From NCBI GenBank assembly GCA_035395685.1, contig DAOPBR010000007.1:1-64000 (forward strand): DNA of 64,000 nucleotides, in the 5' to 3' direction. Below are positions 40,469-49,709 of this stretch, in pieces; position 1 is the first letter of the stretch; the number at the start of each line of letters is the position of its first letter. The position numbers and the translations under genes were made by a program. The DNA comes from JAKJGA01 sp029554345 (GTDB lineage: Bacteria; Spirochaetota; UBA4802; JAFGJZ01). The notes beneath the pieces were generated by a model. It searched no databases. It was not told the DNA's origin and saw only the letters and a list, made by a program, of their open reading frames with translations.

Positions 40469-43308
40469 AGTTCTACTTTAATTCCGTAATAGAATTCTTT
40501 CTGACCGTACTTGTCGAATCCGTTTGCAAAACCGGCATACACGGTATGGTTGAGAAAATATCCAGTTGTCATATCAAACATAATTTCACAGCCGGCGCTT
40601 CTATAATACTTTTTATCTTTTGAATCCTTCGAAGCGCTTGAATAAAGACGCGCCGCTTCAAAAAAAGGCCGGATATAATTTACATGATTAAAAACCGGAA
40701 TTCTGTCAAACCCGTTATTCAGCCTGAAAAGAGGCATTATATATTCTGCCGTAATTGACTGATAGCGGTTGCCCCACACCTTGTCTTTTTCATATCCGCG
40801 TATACCGTCTTCCATATTGTCAAGACTGTTTGTGAAAACTTTTTTTGAACGGGCAAGGGAAAACGGCGAACTGAAATATTCATCAGCATTTGAATGACCG
40901 AACTTTCCGGTAAATGAAAAACAGTGATTATAAATAAATGAAGGAAGCCTTAATGAAAGTGCTCCGAAATAATTTTTAAGTTCAGAATCATCACCGAACT
41001 TCTTAGAATAATTTTCCGCATAACCGTGGAAAAAAAATCCGCGTTCTTTCGTAACTGAATAAGTAAACATCTCTGAGGTATTAAAGTCTAAAACAGCTTT
41101 TACTACACCCTTCTTTCCTTCAATCTCATAAACAACACCGTTTCTGTTATATTCCCAGAATGTTTTCCCCCGGGTATAATATAATCCGAGATTCGCCTGA
41201 TATTTCATTTTCATATACGGAATCATAAGAATTCCCGAATATGAGTTTTCTGTTGTCCGTTTAGTATCCTCTTCAATATCATACGGAAAATCATTTTCTT
41301 TCCAGAACAGACGTTCATTCAGATATGATGCTCCGAGTGTAAACAAATGATTAAAATTATAGAGATATAATGCTGATACAGTTGATCTTTTCTGAGAAAA
41401 ATCGTTAACAGAAAACAATGACAGATTGTGAATCAAAAGAGTATCGGAAAATTGGAAATAGGAATAAAGCGTATTATTATAGCCGCTCTCATCAGAAATT
41501 TTTTCACCCTGAAGCGAGAAAAGAAAAAGCCACATCCATGGAGAAACATTAAACAATGAATAATATTTTTTTTCTTCAAAAACCGCTTCAGCAGCATTAT
41601 CACTTTCGATTGAATTATCAGCAGAAAATGATTTCTCCATGGGAAAAGATTCAGCAGCCGCAGGATAATTCATTATCCCCACTCCGTATCCGCCGTCTCC
41701 GAAAACAGTAAATGCCAGCTTATTGCCGTTTGGTGAAACATCGGATGAAAAAGCTCCGGTAAGCAGGTTGGTAAGCCTTGATGCCGTTCCTGATTTTATT
41801 TTTAACTCATAAAGATTAAAAATACCGGTTCTATCGGATGAAAAGACCAATTCAGAATCATTCTTCCATGCCGGAAACATGCAAAATGATCCCCTAATTG
41901 AATATTTTGACACCTTTAAATCTTCAATATTCAAAACTGCGATTACGGTCTTTCCCTGATTTTCTTTATCACGCATCGAATACGCAATTTTTTTACCATC
42001 GGGCGAAAATCTGCAATGGGAAATCTGAACGAAAGATTCTAATAATATTTTTTCATTTTTAAAATCACTGCCGCATACTGAAAGAACATACTTCCCTGCA
42101 TCCTCGCTTATCATACAGACTTTGCCGTTTTTAACATCAATCCATGACGAACGTTTTTTCCGGACTGAAGCACTTTCTTTGCCTGACTTTTTTAAATCAT
42201 AATACAATCGGCTGTTGCCGTATAATTCAAGCGAGTTATAGTAAAGATTCCCATCCTCTCCGGCAAAAGACTGACAGTACACAGTGTCTTCAATTTTTTT
42301 ATCATAAAGAAATTTGGAATTCAGCTTGCGAAACCTTATTGATTCGCCCGTGTGAGGAGAATCTTTTACATAATACAAAGCGCTATCCGATTCAAACCGC
42401 GGATTTCCTGAATTAAATGAATATGGACAAACCAGATAAAACTTTGAAATTCCGGCAGATTCAATTTTTGCTTTTTCATTTGTAAACTCAGCAAGCTGAA
42501 ACCTTTTCCATTCATCCCATGTATCCAGAAGAGACGCGCCGTACTGTTTACGGAAATTTCCGTACATCTGAAACGGAAAAATATTATGAGCATTAATTTC
42601 GAACTGCTCAGCGAACTGACCCTTTTCAAAATATGCCGAGTTCATATAATTTACAAAATACGCACCGTAGAGATAGGCTATGTTTCCCCCAGGCCATCCG
42701 GCATGCGAATTTGCTGCTTCAGAAAGTGAACGGTCATTGCCGGCAAGAAAATCAGTACGCACAATCATTCTTGCAAGAGAGCTTGAAAGTCTTCCGGAAT
42801 TTTCGAGCTGTGATTCGCTATATACTGCGTTGCCTTCAAGCTGCCAAAGAGGAACAATAGCATTAGGAAATGCAACAAATCTTCCGGTAAAAATATATAT
42901 AAATCTCCAGAAGCCGTACCGTTTATCCATATTCAGAATATGGGTGAACTCATGAACAAATACAGACTCAAGCCAGTTATTCATATTACCAATAGTATCT
43001 TCGGGCTGAGGCGACTTGAGATATATTCTTATAATATTATCAGGTGAAGGTGTAGCATAACCGTTTGAAATATCCATATCATCTGTCAGAACAATTTTAA
43101 CTTTTGAATAAGGAATCCATTTCTGCGATTTCGTCAACGCGGGATAATGCTTCTCGGATATCAGAGCAAGTCGTGCGGCATACTTATAAAGATTATCCTC
43201 ATAGATTATTTTAAAGTGATCAGTCTCTATATACTTATAACTTGCAGCATGAATTACTCCGAATGAACAAATCATGAAAAAAGCCGCAAACATTATTTTT
43301 CTAAACAT
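40465..43308 (-). CDS. Very large exported metalloprotease-like protein with propeller and barrel-like regions
   Basis: 947 residues with a signal peptide (RKIMFAAFFMICSFGVIHA). Residues about 30-290 contain a zinc metalloprotease motif, VFVHEFTHILNMDKRYGF with a downstream Glu (QLEGNAVY), as in gluzincins. Residues about 330-560 show TolB/WD40-like repeats (CRFSPDGKKIAYSMRD, SDRTGIFNLYELKI, DVSPNGNKLAF). The last 370 residues are beta rich and end in FYYGIKVEL, suggesting an outer-membrane barrel. A surface-exposed peptidase or assembly factor is plausible. It overlaps the radical SAM gene by 4 bp. Confidence 0.8.
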   Translation of the reverse strand: MFRKIMFAAFFMICSFGVIHAASYKYIETDHFKIIYEDNLYKYAARLALISEKHYPALTKSQKWIPYSKVKIVLTDDMDISNGYATPSPDNIIRIYLKSPQPEDTIGNMNNWLESVFVHEFTHILNMDKRYGFWRFIYIFTGRFVAFPNAIVPLWQLEGNAVYSESQLENSGRLSSSLARMIVRTDFLAGNDRSLSEAANSHAGWPGGNIAYLYGAYFVNYMNSAYFEKGQFAEQFEINAHNIFPFQMYGNFRKQYGASLLDTWDEWKRFQLAEFTNEKAKIESAGISKFYLVCPYSFNSGNPRFESDSALYYVKDSPHTGESIRFRKLNSKFLYDKKIEDTVYCQSFAGEDGNLYYNSLELYGNSRLYYDLKKSGKESASVRKKRSSWIDVKNGKVCMISEDAGKYVLSVCGSDFKNEKILLESFVQISHCRFSPDGKKIAYSMRDKENQGKTVIAVLNIEDLKVSKYSIRGSFCMFPAWKNDSELVFSSDRTGIFNLYELKIKSGTASRLTNLLTGAFSSDVSPNGNKLAFTVFGDGGYGVGIMNYPAAAESFPMEKSFSADNSIESDNAAEAVFEEKKYYSLFNVSPWMWLFLFSLQGEKISDESGYNNTLYSYFQFSDTLLIHNLSLFSVNDFSQKRSTVSALYLYNFNHLFTLGASYLNERLFWKENDFPYDIEEDTKRTTENSYSGILMIPYMKMKYQANLGLYYTRGKTFWEYNRNGVVYEIEGKKGVVKAVLDFNTSEMFTYSVTKERGFFFHGYAENYSKKFGDDSELKNYFGALSLRLPSFIYNHCFSFTGKFGHSNADEYFSSPFSLARSKKVFTNSLDNMEDGIRGYEKDKVWGNRYQSITAEYIMPLFRLNNGFDRIPVFNHVNYIRPFFEAARLYSSASKDSKDKKYYRSAGCEIMFDMTTGYFLNHTVYAGFANGFDKYGQKEFYYGIKVEL

Positions 43309-43329
43309 AAAATTCCCCGTTATCTCAAG

Positions 43330-44115
43330 TTAAATCCATGGAGTAACATGAAAACATCTTTGATTGCCTTCATATATTATCATAATCTTATTTTCACGCT
43401 GAAGCTCAACAAGAGTCTCAGAGAGAATAGTCTTAAACTGACGGCGCAGAGAATCGCCGATCAGATAACCGGATCTTCTTCTTACGGATGATGCTTCTTC
43501 TGCCGACAGCTCATTAAAAGAAAAATCCGGAAGTGCATAGTAATCATCAAAAAATATATCAAAACTGACACCGTAGCTGTGTGTCGATTCATTTATGGCA
43601 TTAACATTTGTTTTCTTCAACTCAGTTTGATAATCAGACACCCGAAGAGCTGAAGATACAGCAAAACTGACGCTCCCCTTTATATTTCTTTTTCTCAGAT
43701 TCAAATCAAAACGTTTACAAATCAAATCAAGCGCCGATGCCGCTTCTTTCGTCAGATAACGGTTTTCCTTACTGACTCCGTAAAAATAATACTTCTGAGG
43801 AATAAGCTCGATATAATCCCCGTTTTTAATAAATGCTTCAGCCTGAGTCCTTGACTGCGAATGAAAACCGTATTTTTTCGCAAATGCCGCATGGCGCGGA
43901 TATGAGCTCCTCATTTCAGCAATATCAGATCCCTTCCAGTCGTCAAATATCGGCGTCGAATCAATGACAGAATTCTCAAAAGCTCCGATATCATCCATAA
44001 ACTCATTGACTTCCGAAATATACGCCTTCCGTTTCTCATACAGACGGAAAGATACACCGATTGACACGGCAATCATTAGAACAAATATAATAGAGACAGT
44101 TACAGCTTTTTTCAT
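43330..44115 (-). CDS. Membrane-anchored D-Ala-D-Ala carboxypeptidase-like (M15/DUF5715-type) protein
   Basis: 261 residues with an N-terminal membrane helix (VTVSIIFVLMIAVSIGVSF). The segment VSSALRVSDYQTELKK...ESTHSYGVSFDIFF has the S-x-H-x-x-G-x-x-x-D metal site of M15-type peptidases, and the late RCFHVTPW gives a third ligand histidine. It probably trims peptidoglycan. It lies 21 bp upstream of the large exported protein gene, in the same operon. Confidence 0.75.
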   Translation of the reverse strand: MKKAVTVSIIFVLMIAVSIGVSFRLYEKRKAYISEVNEFMDDIGAFENSVIDSTPIFDDWKGSDIAEMRSSYPRHAAFAKKYGFHSQSRTQAEAFIKNGDYIELIPQKYYFYGVSKENRYLTKEAASALDLICKRFDLNLRKRNIKGSVSFAVSSALRVSDYQTELKKTNVNAINESTHSYGVSFDIFFDDYYALPDFSFNELSAEEASSVRRRSGYLIGDSLRRQFKTILSETLVELQRENKIMIIYEGNQRCFHVTPWI

Positions 44116-44222
44116 AAAACACCCCGCACTTTTTTAATAGACTTGCTTTTTTTGGCAACCATGATTCGTTAATTATTGTCTCTCTGCATATAAGCGGATT
44201 TCCGCACAGTTAAGGAGTGTTT

Positions 44223-44567
44223 ATGAATACATCATCACAAGCCGCACAAGTGGTAATTGCGGTGATCCCGATTGCAGGGATAATGATGGGAGGAGCCGTG
44301 GCGCTTTTGTATCTCATCTATGCGCATAAGCAAAAAATGCTTATGATTGAAAAAGGCGTTTTTAAAAAAACAAGAATCGATCTCCGAGGTATCGTTTTCT
44401 TTTCGGGATTTCCATTAAGCGCGACAGGATTGGGACTCACGCTTTTTTTTGCAATAAAAGACGGAATCAATTACGGAATGCTGAGCGGTCTTATCCCGCT
44501 TTTTATCGGCATCAGCTTTATTATTTATAATTTTCTCAAGCATTCAACAACTTCGGACCGGGGATGA
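44223..44567 (+). CDS. Small membrane protein of sigma-factor operon (DUF6249-like)
   Basis: 114 residues with three membrane segments (QVVIAVIPIAGIMMGGAVALLY, IVFFSGFPLSATGLGLTLFF, GLIPLFIGISFIIYNFL) and a cytosolic KQKMLMIEKGVFKK loop. This layout is common in small proteins next to ECF sigma genes. ATG 44223 has AAGGAG 5 nt upstream. The stop overlaps the sigma gene by 4 bp. Confidence 0.72.
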   Translation: MNTSSQAAQVVIAVIPIAGIMMGGAVALLYLIYAHKQKMLMIEKGVFKKTRIDLRGIVFFSGFPLSATGLGLTLFFAIKDGINYGMLSGLIPLFIGISFIIYNFLKHSTTSDRG

Positions 44568-45118
44568 ATCAGCTTTCAGACGAACAGATAGTAAATTCAG
44601 TTTTAAACGGAGATACCGAGGCCTTTTCTGAACTGATAACAAGGTACAATAACCGTGTGTTTGCAGTCGGAATGAGGCTTTTTAAAAATCAGGATGATGC
44701 CGGCGATTTTACGCAGGAGGTTTTCATCCGCGCATTCGACAAACTCAGCTTATTCAGCTTTATATCGCCGTTTTCTCACTGGCTTATTAAGCTCGCGTAT
44801 AATTACGGAATAAACCTGCTGAAGAAAAAAAAGAAGGAAATTCCTTCAGATAAAATAGAAATTACATCTAAGGAAGATCAAAGTGAATCGTATTCAAAAA
44901 AGGAGCTCGCGGAACTTGTAAGAAGCGCCGTCGATACCCTTCCTGAAGACTATAGAATATGTGTTGATTTGTTTTTTTACTGGGACATGAAACTCACTGA
45001 CATTTCGGCACTGACGAATAAACCGCTTAACACGGTTAAATCAAACGTGCGCAGGGCAAAAATAATACTGCGCGACAAATTAAAAGGAACAATCGCGGAG
45101 GAGTACCATGAACTGTAA
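44564..45118 (+). CDS. ECF-type RNA polymerase sigma factor
   Basis: 184 residues. Region 2 (AFSELITRYNNRVFAVGMRLFKNQDDAGDFTQEVFIRAF) and region 4 (LPEDYRICVDLFFYWDMKLTDISALTNKPLNTVKSNVRRAKIILRDKL) are typical of extracytoplasmic-function sigma factors. It overlaps the membrane protein gene upstream by 4 bp and the anti-sigma gene downstream by 11 bp, so the three are translated together. Its regulon is not evident here. Confidence 0.93.
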   Translation: MNQLSDEQIVNSVLNGDTEAFSELITRYNNRVFAVGMRLFKNQDDAGDFTQEVFIRAFDKLSLFSFISPFSHWLIKLAYNYGINLLKKKKKEIPSDKIEITSKEDQSESYSKKELAELVRSAVDTLPEDYRICVDLFFYWDMKLTDISALTNKPLNTVKSNVRRAKIILRDKLKGTIAEEYHEL

Positions 45119-45587
45119 TGACGCAACACGTATAATCGACTACATAATAACAGGAAAAGAAAGCAAATCTTTCATCAGGCATATTGAAGAATGCCCGGTC
45201 TGCGCTAAAGAATACCATGAATTTATGAAAATAAAAAAGATGGCATCGGAAGAAGATCTTTTTATTTCAAATGTAAAACCCGAAAGCATAATGGATAAAA
45301 TAAAAGTCAGAACAAAGGAAGTATCTTCATATCCATGGGCGATAGCAATCATCGTGTCTCTGATCGGCATCATGCTGGTTTCGCCTATTACACATGAACT
45401 TCAAAACAGCTACCCTGACGCGGGAAGTTTTTCAATAATCCTGAATCTTGTATTCGGTCTTTTGATCAGTTGTTTCATATTCATGTACATGTACACGCAT
45501 CATGATAAATCGAAACGCATTGCGCAGTTTTTAAAGAGAGAGCATCATCATTTGATGCATATAGCAGACAGGTCGTTGAGGAGATAA
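45108..45587 (+). CDS. Zinc-finger anti-sigma factor
   Basis: 159 residues. The N-terminus has the HX3CX2C zinc motif (IRHIEECPVCAKEYHEF) of ZAS-type anti-sigma factors, followed by two membrane segments (AIAIIVSLIGIMLVSP and FSIILNLVFGLLISCFIFMYMY). It should hold the adjacent sigma factor at the membrane. Its last 40 bp overlap the converging methyltransferase gene. Confidence 0.87.
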   Translation: MNCNDATRIIDYIITGKESKSFIRHIEECPVCAKEYHEFMKIKKMASEEDLFISNVKPESIMDKIKVRTKEVSSYPWAIAIIVSLIGIMLVSPITHELQNSYPDAGSFSIILNLVFGLLISCFIFMYMYTHHDKSKRIAQFLKREHHHLMHIADRSLRR

Positions 45588-46177
45588 TCCTCGACTATCT
45601 TTACATTCGAAAATGAGAATTTTTTGATTACGTTCTCTACATCACGTATTGAATAATAATGATATTTTTCTTCTTTATCATCCGAACGCTCACTTAGAAG
45701 ATTGAATACTATATATTGCGATGAAAGATCCGAAAAAACCCTGAGAGCGTTTTCAAGAAACTCAATATTGTTTCCGAGATTGAGATTAAAAATTCCTGAA
45801 CTGAAAACAACATCAAAAACTCTTGATGAAAATAATTCCGGTTCAGAAAAAGCATCTCCGTGAATAATTTCAATTTCCGGAAATCTTTCGCGTGCAGCAG
45901 ACGCCATTTGAGGAAGAATATCTATTCCGGTATATTTAGTGCGTATTCCATGTTCAGAAAGAAAAGCATACAAATCAGCAAGACCGCATCCGACATCAAG
46001 AAGTGATTTTCCGGGAAGAGGAACATACTCGCTCAATACTGCAAAACGTGAATGCTGGGCTTCCATGCTTTCCCAGTCAAGAATCTCATGGTTAAGCCGG
46101 TCGGTTCCGAATTTGGGAACATAATGATCGCGGATAATTTCTATTCGAGAACGTTTATTTGGAGATATGCAATTCAT
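45548..46177 (-). CDS. Class I SAM-dependent methyltransferase
   Basis: 209 residues. Motif I KSLLDVGCGLADLYAFL, acidic loop YTGIDILPQM and FDVVFSSGIFNLNL fit a small-molecule or protein methyltransferase. The substrate is unknown. Its 3' end overlaps the anti-sigma gene in convergent orientation, so the two transcripts are complementary over 40 nt. No strong ribosome site precedes the ATG. Confidence 0.82.
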   Translation of the reverse strand: MNCISPNKRSRIEIIRDHYVPKFGTDRLNHEILDWESMEAQHSRFAVLSEYVPLPGKSLLDVGCGLADLYAFLSEHGIRTKYTGIDILPQMASAARERFPEIEIIHGDAFSEPELFSSRVFDVVFSSGIFNLNLGNNIEFLENALRVFSDLSSQYIVFNLLSERSDDKEEKYHYYSIRDVENVIKKFSFSNVKIVEDYLLNDLSAICIK

Positions 46178-46382
46178 GTGACCGGTCTATTCCTGCTTAT
46201 TATTATTTCAATACTTTTTTATTAACAAAATATATAAAATCCCGAAGCAGAATCAAATCAAAAAATAACCGGAATAAAAAACCGGTTGTCCGGAAGAAAA
46301 TGAATAAATATCTCAAAGGAGAAAAAAAATAACCATCTTTTTGAAATCTTTTTGTTGCCGTTTCGCGAATTGCTGGATATCA

Positions 46383-46401
46383 TATACCCTAGGGGGGTAT
46401 A
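46383..46401 (+). promoter_or_regulatory. CsoR-type copper operator
   Basis: Perfect arms TATACCC (46383-46389) and GGGTATA (46395-46401) around TAGGG closely match the G/C-tract operators of CsoR repressors, such as that of the B. subtilis copZA operon. It lies just before the csoR ATG (46406), and its G run also serves as the ribosome site. TTGCCG and TATCAT, 17 bp apart, lie upstream as a possible promoter. Confidence 0.8.
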
Positions 46402-46405
46402 CTAG

Positions 46406-46714
46406 ATGCCGAAACACTCATGCGACAAATGTTCCGAAAAACTTGCACATCATTCATCCGAATTAAAATCCGATATAGACAAAAGAATATCCAAAATCGA
46501 AGGTCAGATAAGGGGAATACGAAAGATGATTTCCGAAGACAAGTACTGCGATGACGTATTGAATCAGATTACGTCCGCGCAATCAGCATTAAACAGCGTC
46601 AGGATCATGCTTCTTGAAAACCATATTAATTCATGTGTCGCAGAACAGCTTGCTGAAGGCGATAAGTCCGTTATTGACGAGTTAATGAAAACAATAGCGA
46701 GAATGGTGAGGTAA
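46406..46714 (+). CDS. csoR: CsoR-family copper-sensing repressor
   Basis: 102 residues. All-helical DUF156 fold with SKIEGQIRGIRKMISEDKYCDDVLNQITSAQSALNSVRIMLLENHINSCV; the Cys of KYCDD with the His and Cys of NHINSC form the Cu(I) site (C-H-C). The extra N-terminal KHSCDKCSEKLAHH is Cys/His-rich and may add a metal site. It represses the operon by binding the operator at 46383-46401 when copper is low. copA lies 62 bp downstream, with a minigene between. Confidence 0.93.
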   Translation: MPKHSCDKCSEKLAHHSSELKSDIDKRISKIEGQIRGIRKMISEDKYCDDVLNQITSAQSALNSVRIMLLENHINSCVAEQLAEGDKSVIDELMKTIARMVR

Positions 46715-46716
46715 TA

Positions 46717-46767
46717 ATGAATCCAGACGTCTTCAGCGGAAGCGGCGGATCGATGCACGGAATGTAA
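46717..46767 (+). CDS. 16-residue minigene between csoR and copA
   Basis: ATG 46717 has GAGG 5 nt upstream and starts 3 bp after the csoR stop; TAA is at 46765-46767, 9 bp before copA. The peptide MNPDVFSGSGGSMHGM ends in a Gly/Ser-rich stretch with Met-His-Gly-Met, a possible Cu(I)-binding tip. The position is where copper operons often have the CopZ chaperone. It may be a real micropeptide or only a coupling ORF for copA. Confidence 0.45.
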   Translation: MNPDVFSGSGGSMHGM

Positions 46768-46776
46768 GGAGATTAT

Positions 46777-48921
46777 ATGAAACAGTCGGAATTTATCATT
46801 ACAGGAATGAGTTGTGCAGCATGCAGCGGACGCGTTGATAAAAAAATCTGTTCGCTTCCGGGGGTGCAAAGCGCAAACGTGAATCTGGCAACAAACAAAG
46901 TTATGGTAACATATAACGAAGAGACTGTCAGAGTTGATGATATAATTTCGGCTGTACGCTCCATCGGATTCGGCGCGGAGGAATTTCAGGAGAATACCGC
47001 CGAGAAATCAAGACTTGACGAGTTAAAGTCGCATAGACTTTCCTTCATAGTCTCCGGCATACTTTCCTTTCCGCTTCTGGTTTCAATGATTCTTATGCTA
47101 TTCAAAACCGGACCCGATTTCCTTCACAATCCGGTTTTTCAGTTCATTTTGGCAACTCCGGTTCAGTTTATCATCGGCGCCAGATTCTATAAAAAAAGTT
47201 TCATAACATTAAAAAGTCTTTCTCCCGGCATGGACATTCTCGTCGCGCTGGGAACGAGTGCTGCGTATTTTTACAGCGCTTTTAACACCTTTATACGTCC
47301 GGATCATTTCCATATATATTATGAAGCCGGAGCAGTAATAATAACCCTTGTTATACTCGGAAAATATCTCGAATCACGCGCTAAATACAAAACATCATCT
47401 TCAATCAGAAAATTAATTGATCTTAAACCGAAAACTGCCCGCGTTATACGGGAAGGAAAAGAATATGAAATAAACAGCTCCGAGATAATTATCGGGGATG
47501 AAATCATTGTACGACCAGGAGAAAAGTTTCCTTCGGACGGAACGGTAATCGGCGGTGAAAGCTCCGTTGACGAAAGCATGATTACCGGCGAAGGAATACC
47601 CGTTTATAAAAATGCCGGAATGAAAGTCCTCAGCGGATGTATAAATATCGACGGTGTAATACATTTCCGTTCTGAAAAAAACGGCAAGGATACACTTCTT
47701 GCCCAGATTATTTCAATCGTTGAAAAAGCCCAGAACTCGAAAGCACCGGTGCAGGATCTCGCAAACAGAATTGCCGGAATTTTCGCGCCTTCAATAATCA
47801 TAATATCAATAATAACGTTTTTTGCATGGTTTTTAATTACTGGTGACTTATCAAACGCAATTATCAATTCAGTAGCCGTTCTTGTAATAGCCTGCCCATG
47901 CGCTCTTGGACTCGCGACTCCGACAGCCATAATGGTCGGAACAGGAATAGGAGCTGAAAGAGGAATATTAATACGCGACGCGGAAGCACTGGAACGCGGT
48001 GAACAGATCAACGCTGTAGTTCTTGATAAAACAGGAACCATAACTGAAGGCAAGCCTTCCCTTTCATCGGTAGTCAGCATTAATGAAACTCCGGTATCTG
48101 ATCTGGAATTGATACGAAAATGCGCATCCCGTTCGGAACATCCTTTATCGAAAGCTGTTTCTATACCTATCGAAGATATGTTAATTGATTCTTTCACATC
48201 TTTTCCCGGAAGGGGATTCAAAGCAGTTAAATCCGGAAAGAGTGTCATTCTTGGAAGCATGCGCTTTTTGGAATCAGAGGGAATCGATACCGGCATATTT
48301 GAAAATCATATAAATGCTTACAGAGGTTCTTCCATCGTTGCAGCAGCGATTAACAATAAACCTGCCGCATTGTTTATACTAAACGATAGGATTCGCCCAG
48401 AATCGGTTGAAGCTGTTAAAGTCCTTCAAGAAAGATCAATAGAAGTATACATAGTCAGCGGAGATTCACGTGAAGCCGTATTGGCTGCCGCTGACAGCCT
48501 TGGCATTCTCCGCGACAATGCAGTCTTTGAGGCGCTTCCGTCCCGGAAATCTGATTTCGTAACGTCACTTAAAGACAATGGCAAAAAGGTTCTTTTCGCA
48601 GGCGACGGAATTAACGACGCTCCCGCGCTGGCAACATCTGATCTTGGAACTGCACTGGGAAGCGGAACTGACATAGCTATTGATTCGGCACACATAGCCC
48701 TTATCCGTCCGGATCTGCGGGCAATAATAACCGCGCTGGATCTGTCAAAGGCAACAATGAAAAAGATCCGCCGTAATCTTTTTTGGGCTTTTTTTTACAA
48801 TTCATGCGGAATTCCGATTGCGGCAATGGGATTTCTGAATCCTGTAATAGCCGGAGCCGCTATGGCGCTTAGTTCGGTATCAGTTGTTATGAATTCATTG
48901 TCTCTAAAAAGATTCAAGTGA
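46777..48921 (+). CDS. copA: Copper-exporting P1B-type ATPase
   Basis: 714 residues. One N-terminal metal domain with GMSCAACSGRVDK, then eight membrane segments, the CPC ion path (VIACPCALGLATPTA), phosphorylated Asp in VLDKTGTITEGK, TGE-type actuator loop (MITGEGIPV), SEHPLS and GDGINDAPAL. The late NSCGIPIAAMGF and ALSSVSVVMNSLSLKR are typical of Cu+ exporters. GGAG lies 6 nt before the ATG. It shares the CsoR-controlled operon. Confidence 0.96.
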   Translation: MKQSEFIITGMSCAACSGRVDKKICSLPGVQSANVNLATNKVMVTYNEETVRVDDIISAVRSIGFGAEEFQENTAEKSRLDELKSHRLSFIVSGILSFPLLVSMILMLFKTGPDFLHNPVFQFILATPVQFIIGARFYKKSFITLKSLSPGMDILVALGTSAAYFYSAFNTFIRPDHFHIYYEAGAVIITLVILGKYLESRAKYKTSSSIRKLIDLKPKTARVIREGKEYEINSSEIIIGDEIIVRPGEKFPSDGTVIGGESSVDESMITGEGIPVYKNAGMKVLSGCINIDGVIHFRSEKNGKDTLLAQIISIVEKAQNSKAPVQDLANRIAGIFAPSIIIISIITFFAWFLITGDLSNAIINSVAVLVIACPCALGLATPTAIMVGTGIGAERGILIRDAEALERGEQINAVVLDKTGTITEGKPSLSSVVSINETPVSDLELIRKCASRSEHPLSKAVSIPIEDMLIDSFTSFPGRGFKAVKSGKSVILGSMRFLESEGIDTGIFENHINAYRGSSIVAAAINNKPAALFILNDRIRPESVEAVKVLQERSIEVYIVSGDSREAVLAAADSLGILRDNAVFEALPSRKSDFVTSLKDNGKKVLFAGDGINDAPALATSDLGTALGSGTDIAIDSAHIALIRPDLRAIITALDLSKATMKKIRRNLFWAFFYNSCGIPIAAMGFLNPVIAGAAMALSSVSVVMNSLSLKRFK

Positions 48922-48930
48922 AATATGGAA

Positions 48931-48967
48931 ATCAGCTGAAGAACTTTTAAATCGCTCTTCAGCTGAT
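48931..48967. terminator. Hairpin after copA
   Basis: A perfect 12-bp stem, ATCAGCTGAAGA (48931-48942) and TCTTCAGCTGAT (48956-48967), follows the copA stop by 9 bp. No clear U-tract follows (ACTCCTCTTAATC), so termination is likely but not certain. Confidence 0.6.
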
Positions 48968-49332
48968 ACTCCTCTTAATCTCAAATATTGCCGGCATTAT
49001 TTAATCAGCACTGCAGCATGAATACAAAGTAATGTTGCTAACTCGCTTTTTTTATTCCTTCTTATTCATAATATTTTTCAGAAAATACACAGATCGATGA
49101 TTCAGAGTAAACTTAATATATTTAGTTCCGCTTATCCGGAAAATGTTATTATTTAACCTGAAAACAGCATTTTGATTTCAAAAACATCATATTAGTCTAT
49201 TTTGTATATCATTTTCGGTCATTATTTAACATCCAGTTATTAATAGACCGTTTGTTTTTCTTGCTTAAAAACACTTAAAACGAAAAATGAGTTATACTGA
49301 AGGGTGAAACAAGATTCGGCGAAGGAGGCAAT
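48968..49332 (+). other. Intergenic region upstream of the cheY-cheX-Amt operon
   Basis: AT-rich stretch without a credible gene. Near its right end TATACT (49293-49298) may be the -10 box for cheY, but no good -35 is seen. GAAGGAGG precedes the cheY ATG. Nothing else was recognised. Confidence 0.5.
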
Positions 49333-49698
49333 ATGAAACTTTTAATTGTTGATGACTCTAACATAATGCGGCGTGCAATAGAAAAATACTTAAGCGCCTT
49401 CAATCTCGAAATTGTCGGAAATGCCGGAGACGGAGAGAGTGCACTTGCAATTTTTTCCGAAACTCTGCCTGACATTGTAACACTGGATATAACAATGCCG
49501 CGCATGGACGGGCTGTCATGCCTCGATAAGATAATGCAGATAAAACCCGACACCAAGGTAATAGTAATAAGCGCTCTCAAAGATCCCGCTACGGGCATTC
49601 AGGCTATAAAAAAAGGCGCGAGAGGATTTCTTTCAAAGCCGTTTTCACAGGAAGAGATTATAGAAGAAATGAAAGCATGCCTTGAAGATTCCGAATAA
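49333..49698 (+). CDS. CheY-like single-domain response regulator
   Basis: 121 residues. A receiver domain with all key residues: VDDSNIMRR (acidic pair), phosphoacceptor Asp in VTLDITMPRMDG, Ser in VISALKD and Lys in LSKPF. It has no output domain. GGAGG lies 5 nt before the ATG. It is the first gene of a four-gene operon with cheX, an Amt-CheA-like kinase and an adenylate cyclase, so it is the likely phosphate acceptor of that kinase. Confidence 0.93.
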   Translation: MKLLIVDDSNIMRRAIEKYLSAFNLEIVGNAGDGESALAIFSETLPDIVTLDITMPRMDGLSCLDKIMQIKPDTKVIVISALKDPATGIQAIKKGARGFLSKPFSQEEIIEEMKACLEDSE

Positions 49699-49709
49699 GG
49701 AGAAATAAA

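Noticed and set aside
47604..48296. Long open frame antisense to copA
   Set aside because: It mirrors a clearly conserved gene, has no ribosome site and no recognisable domain; such shadows are common opposite long genes.
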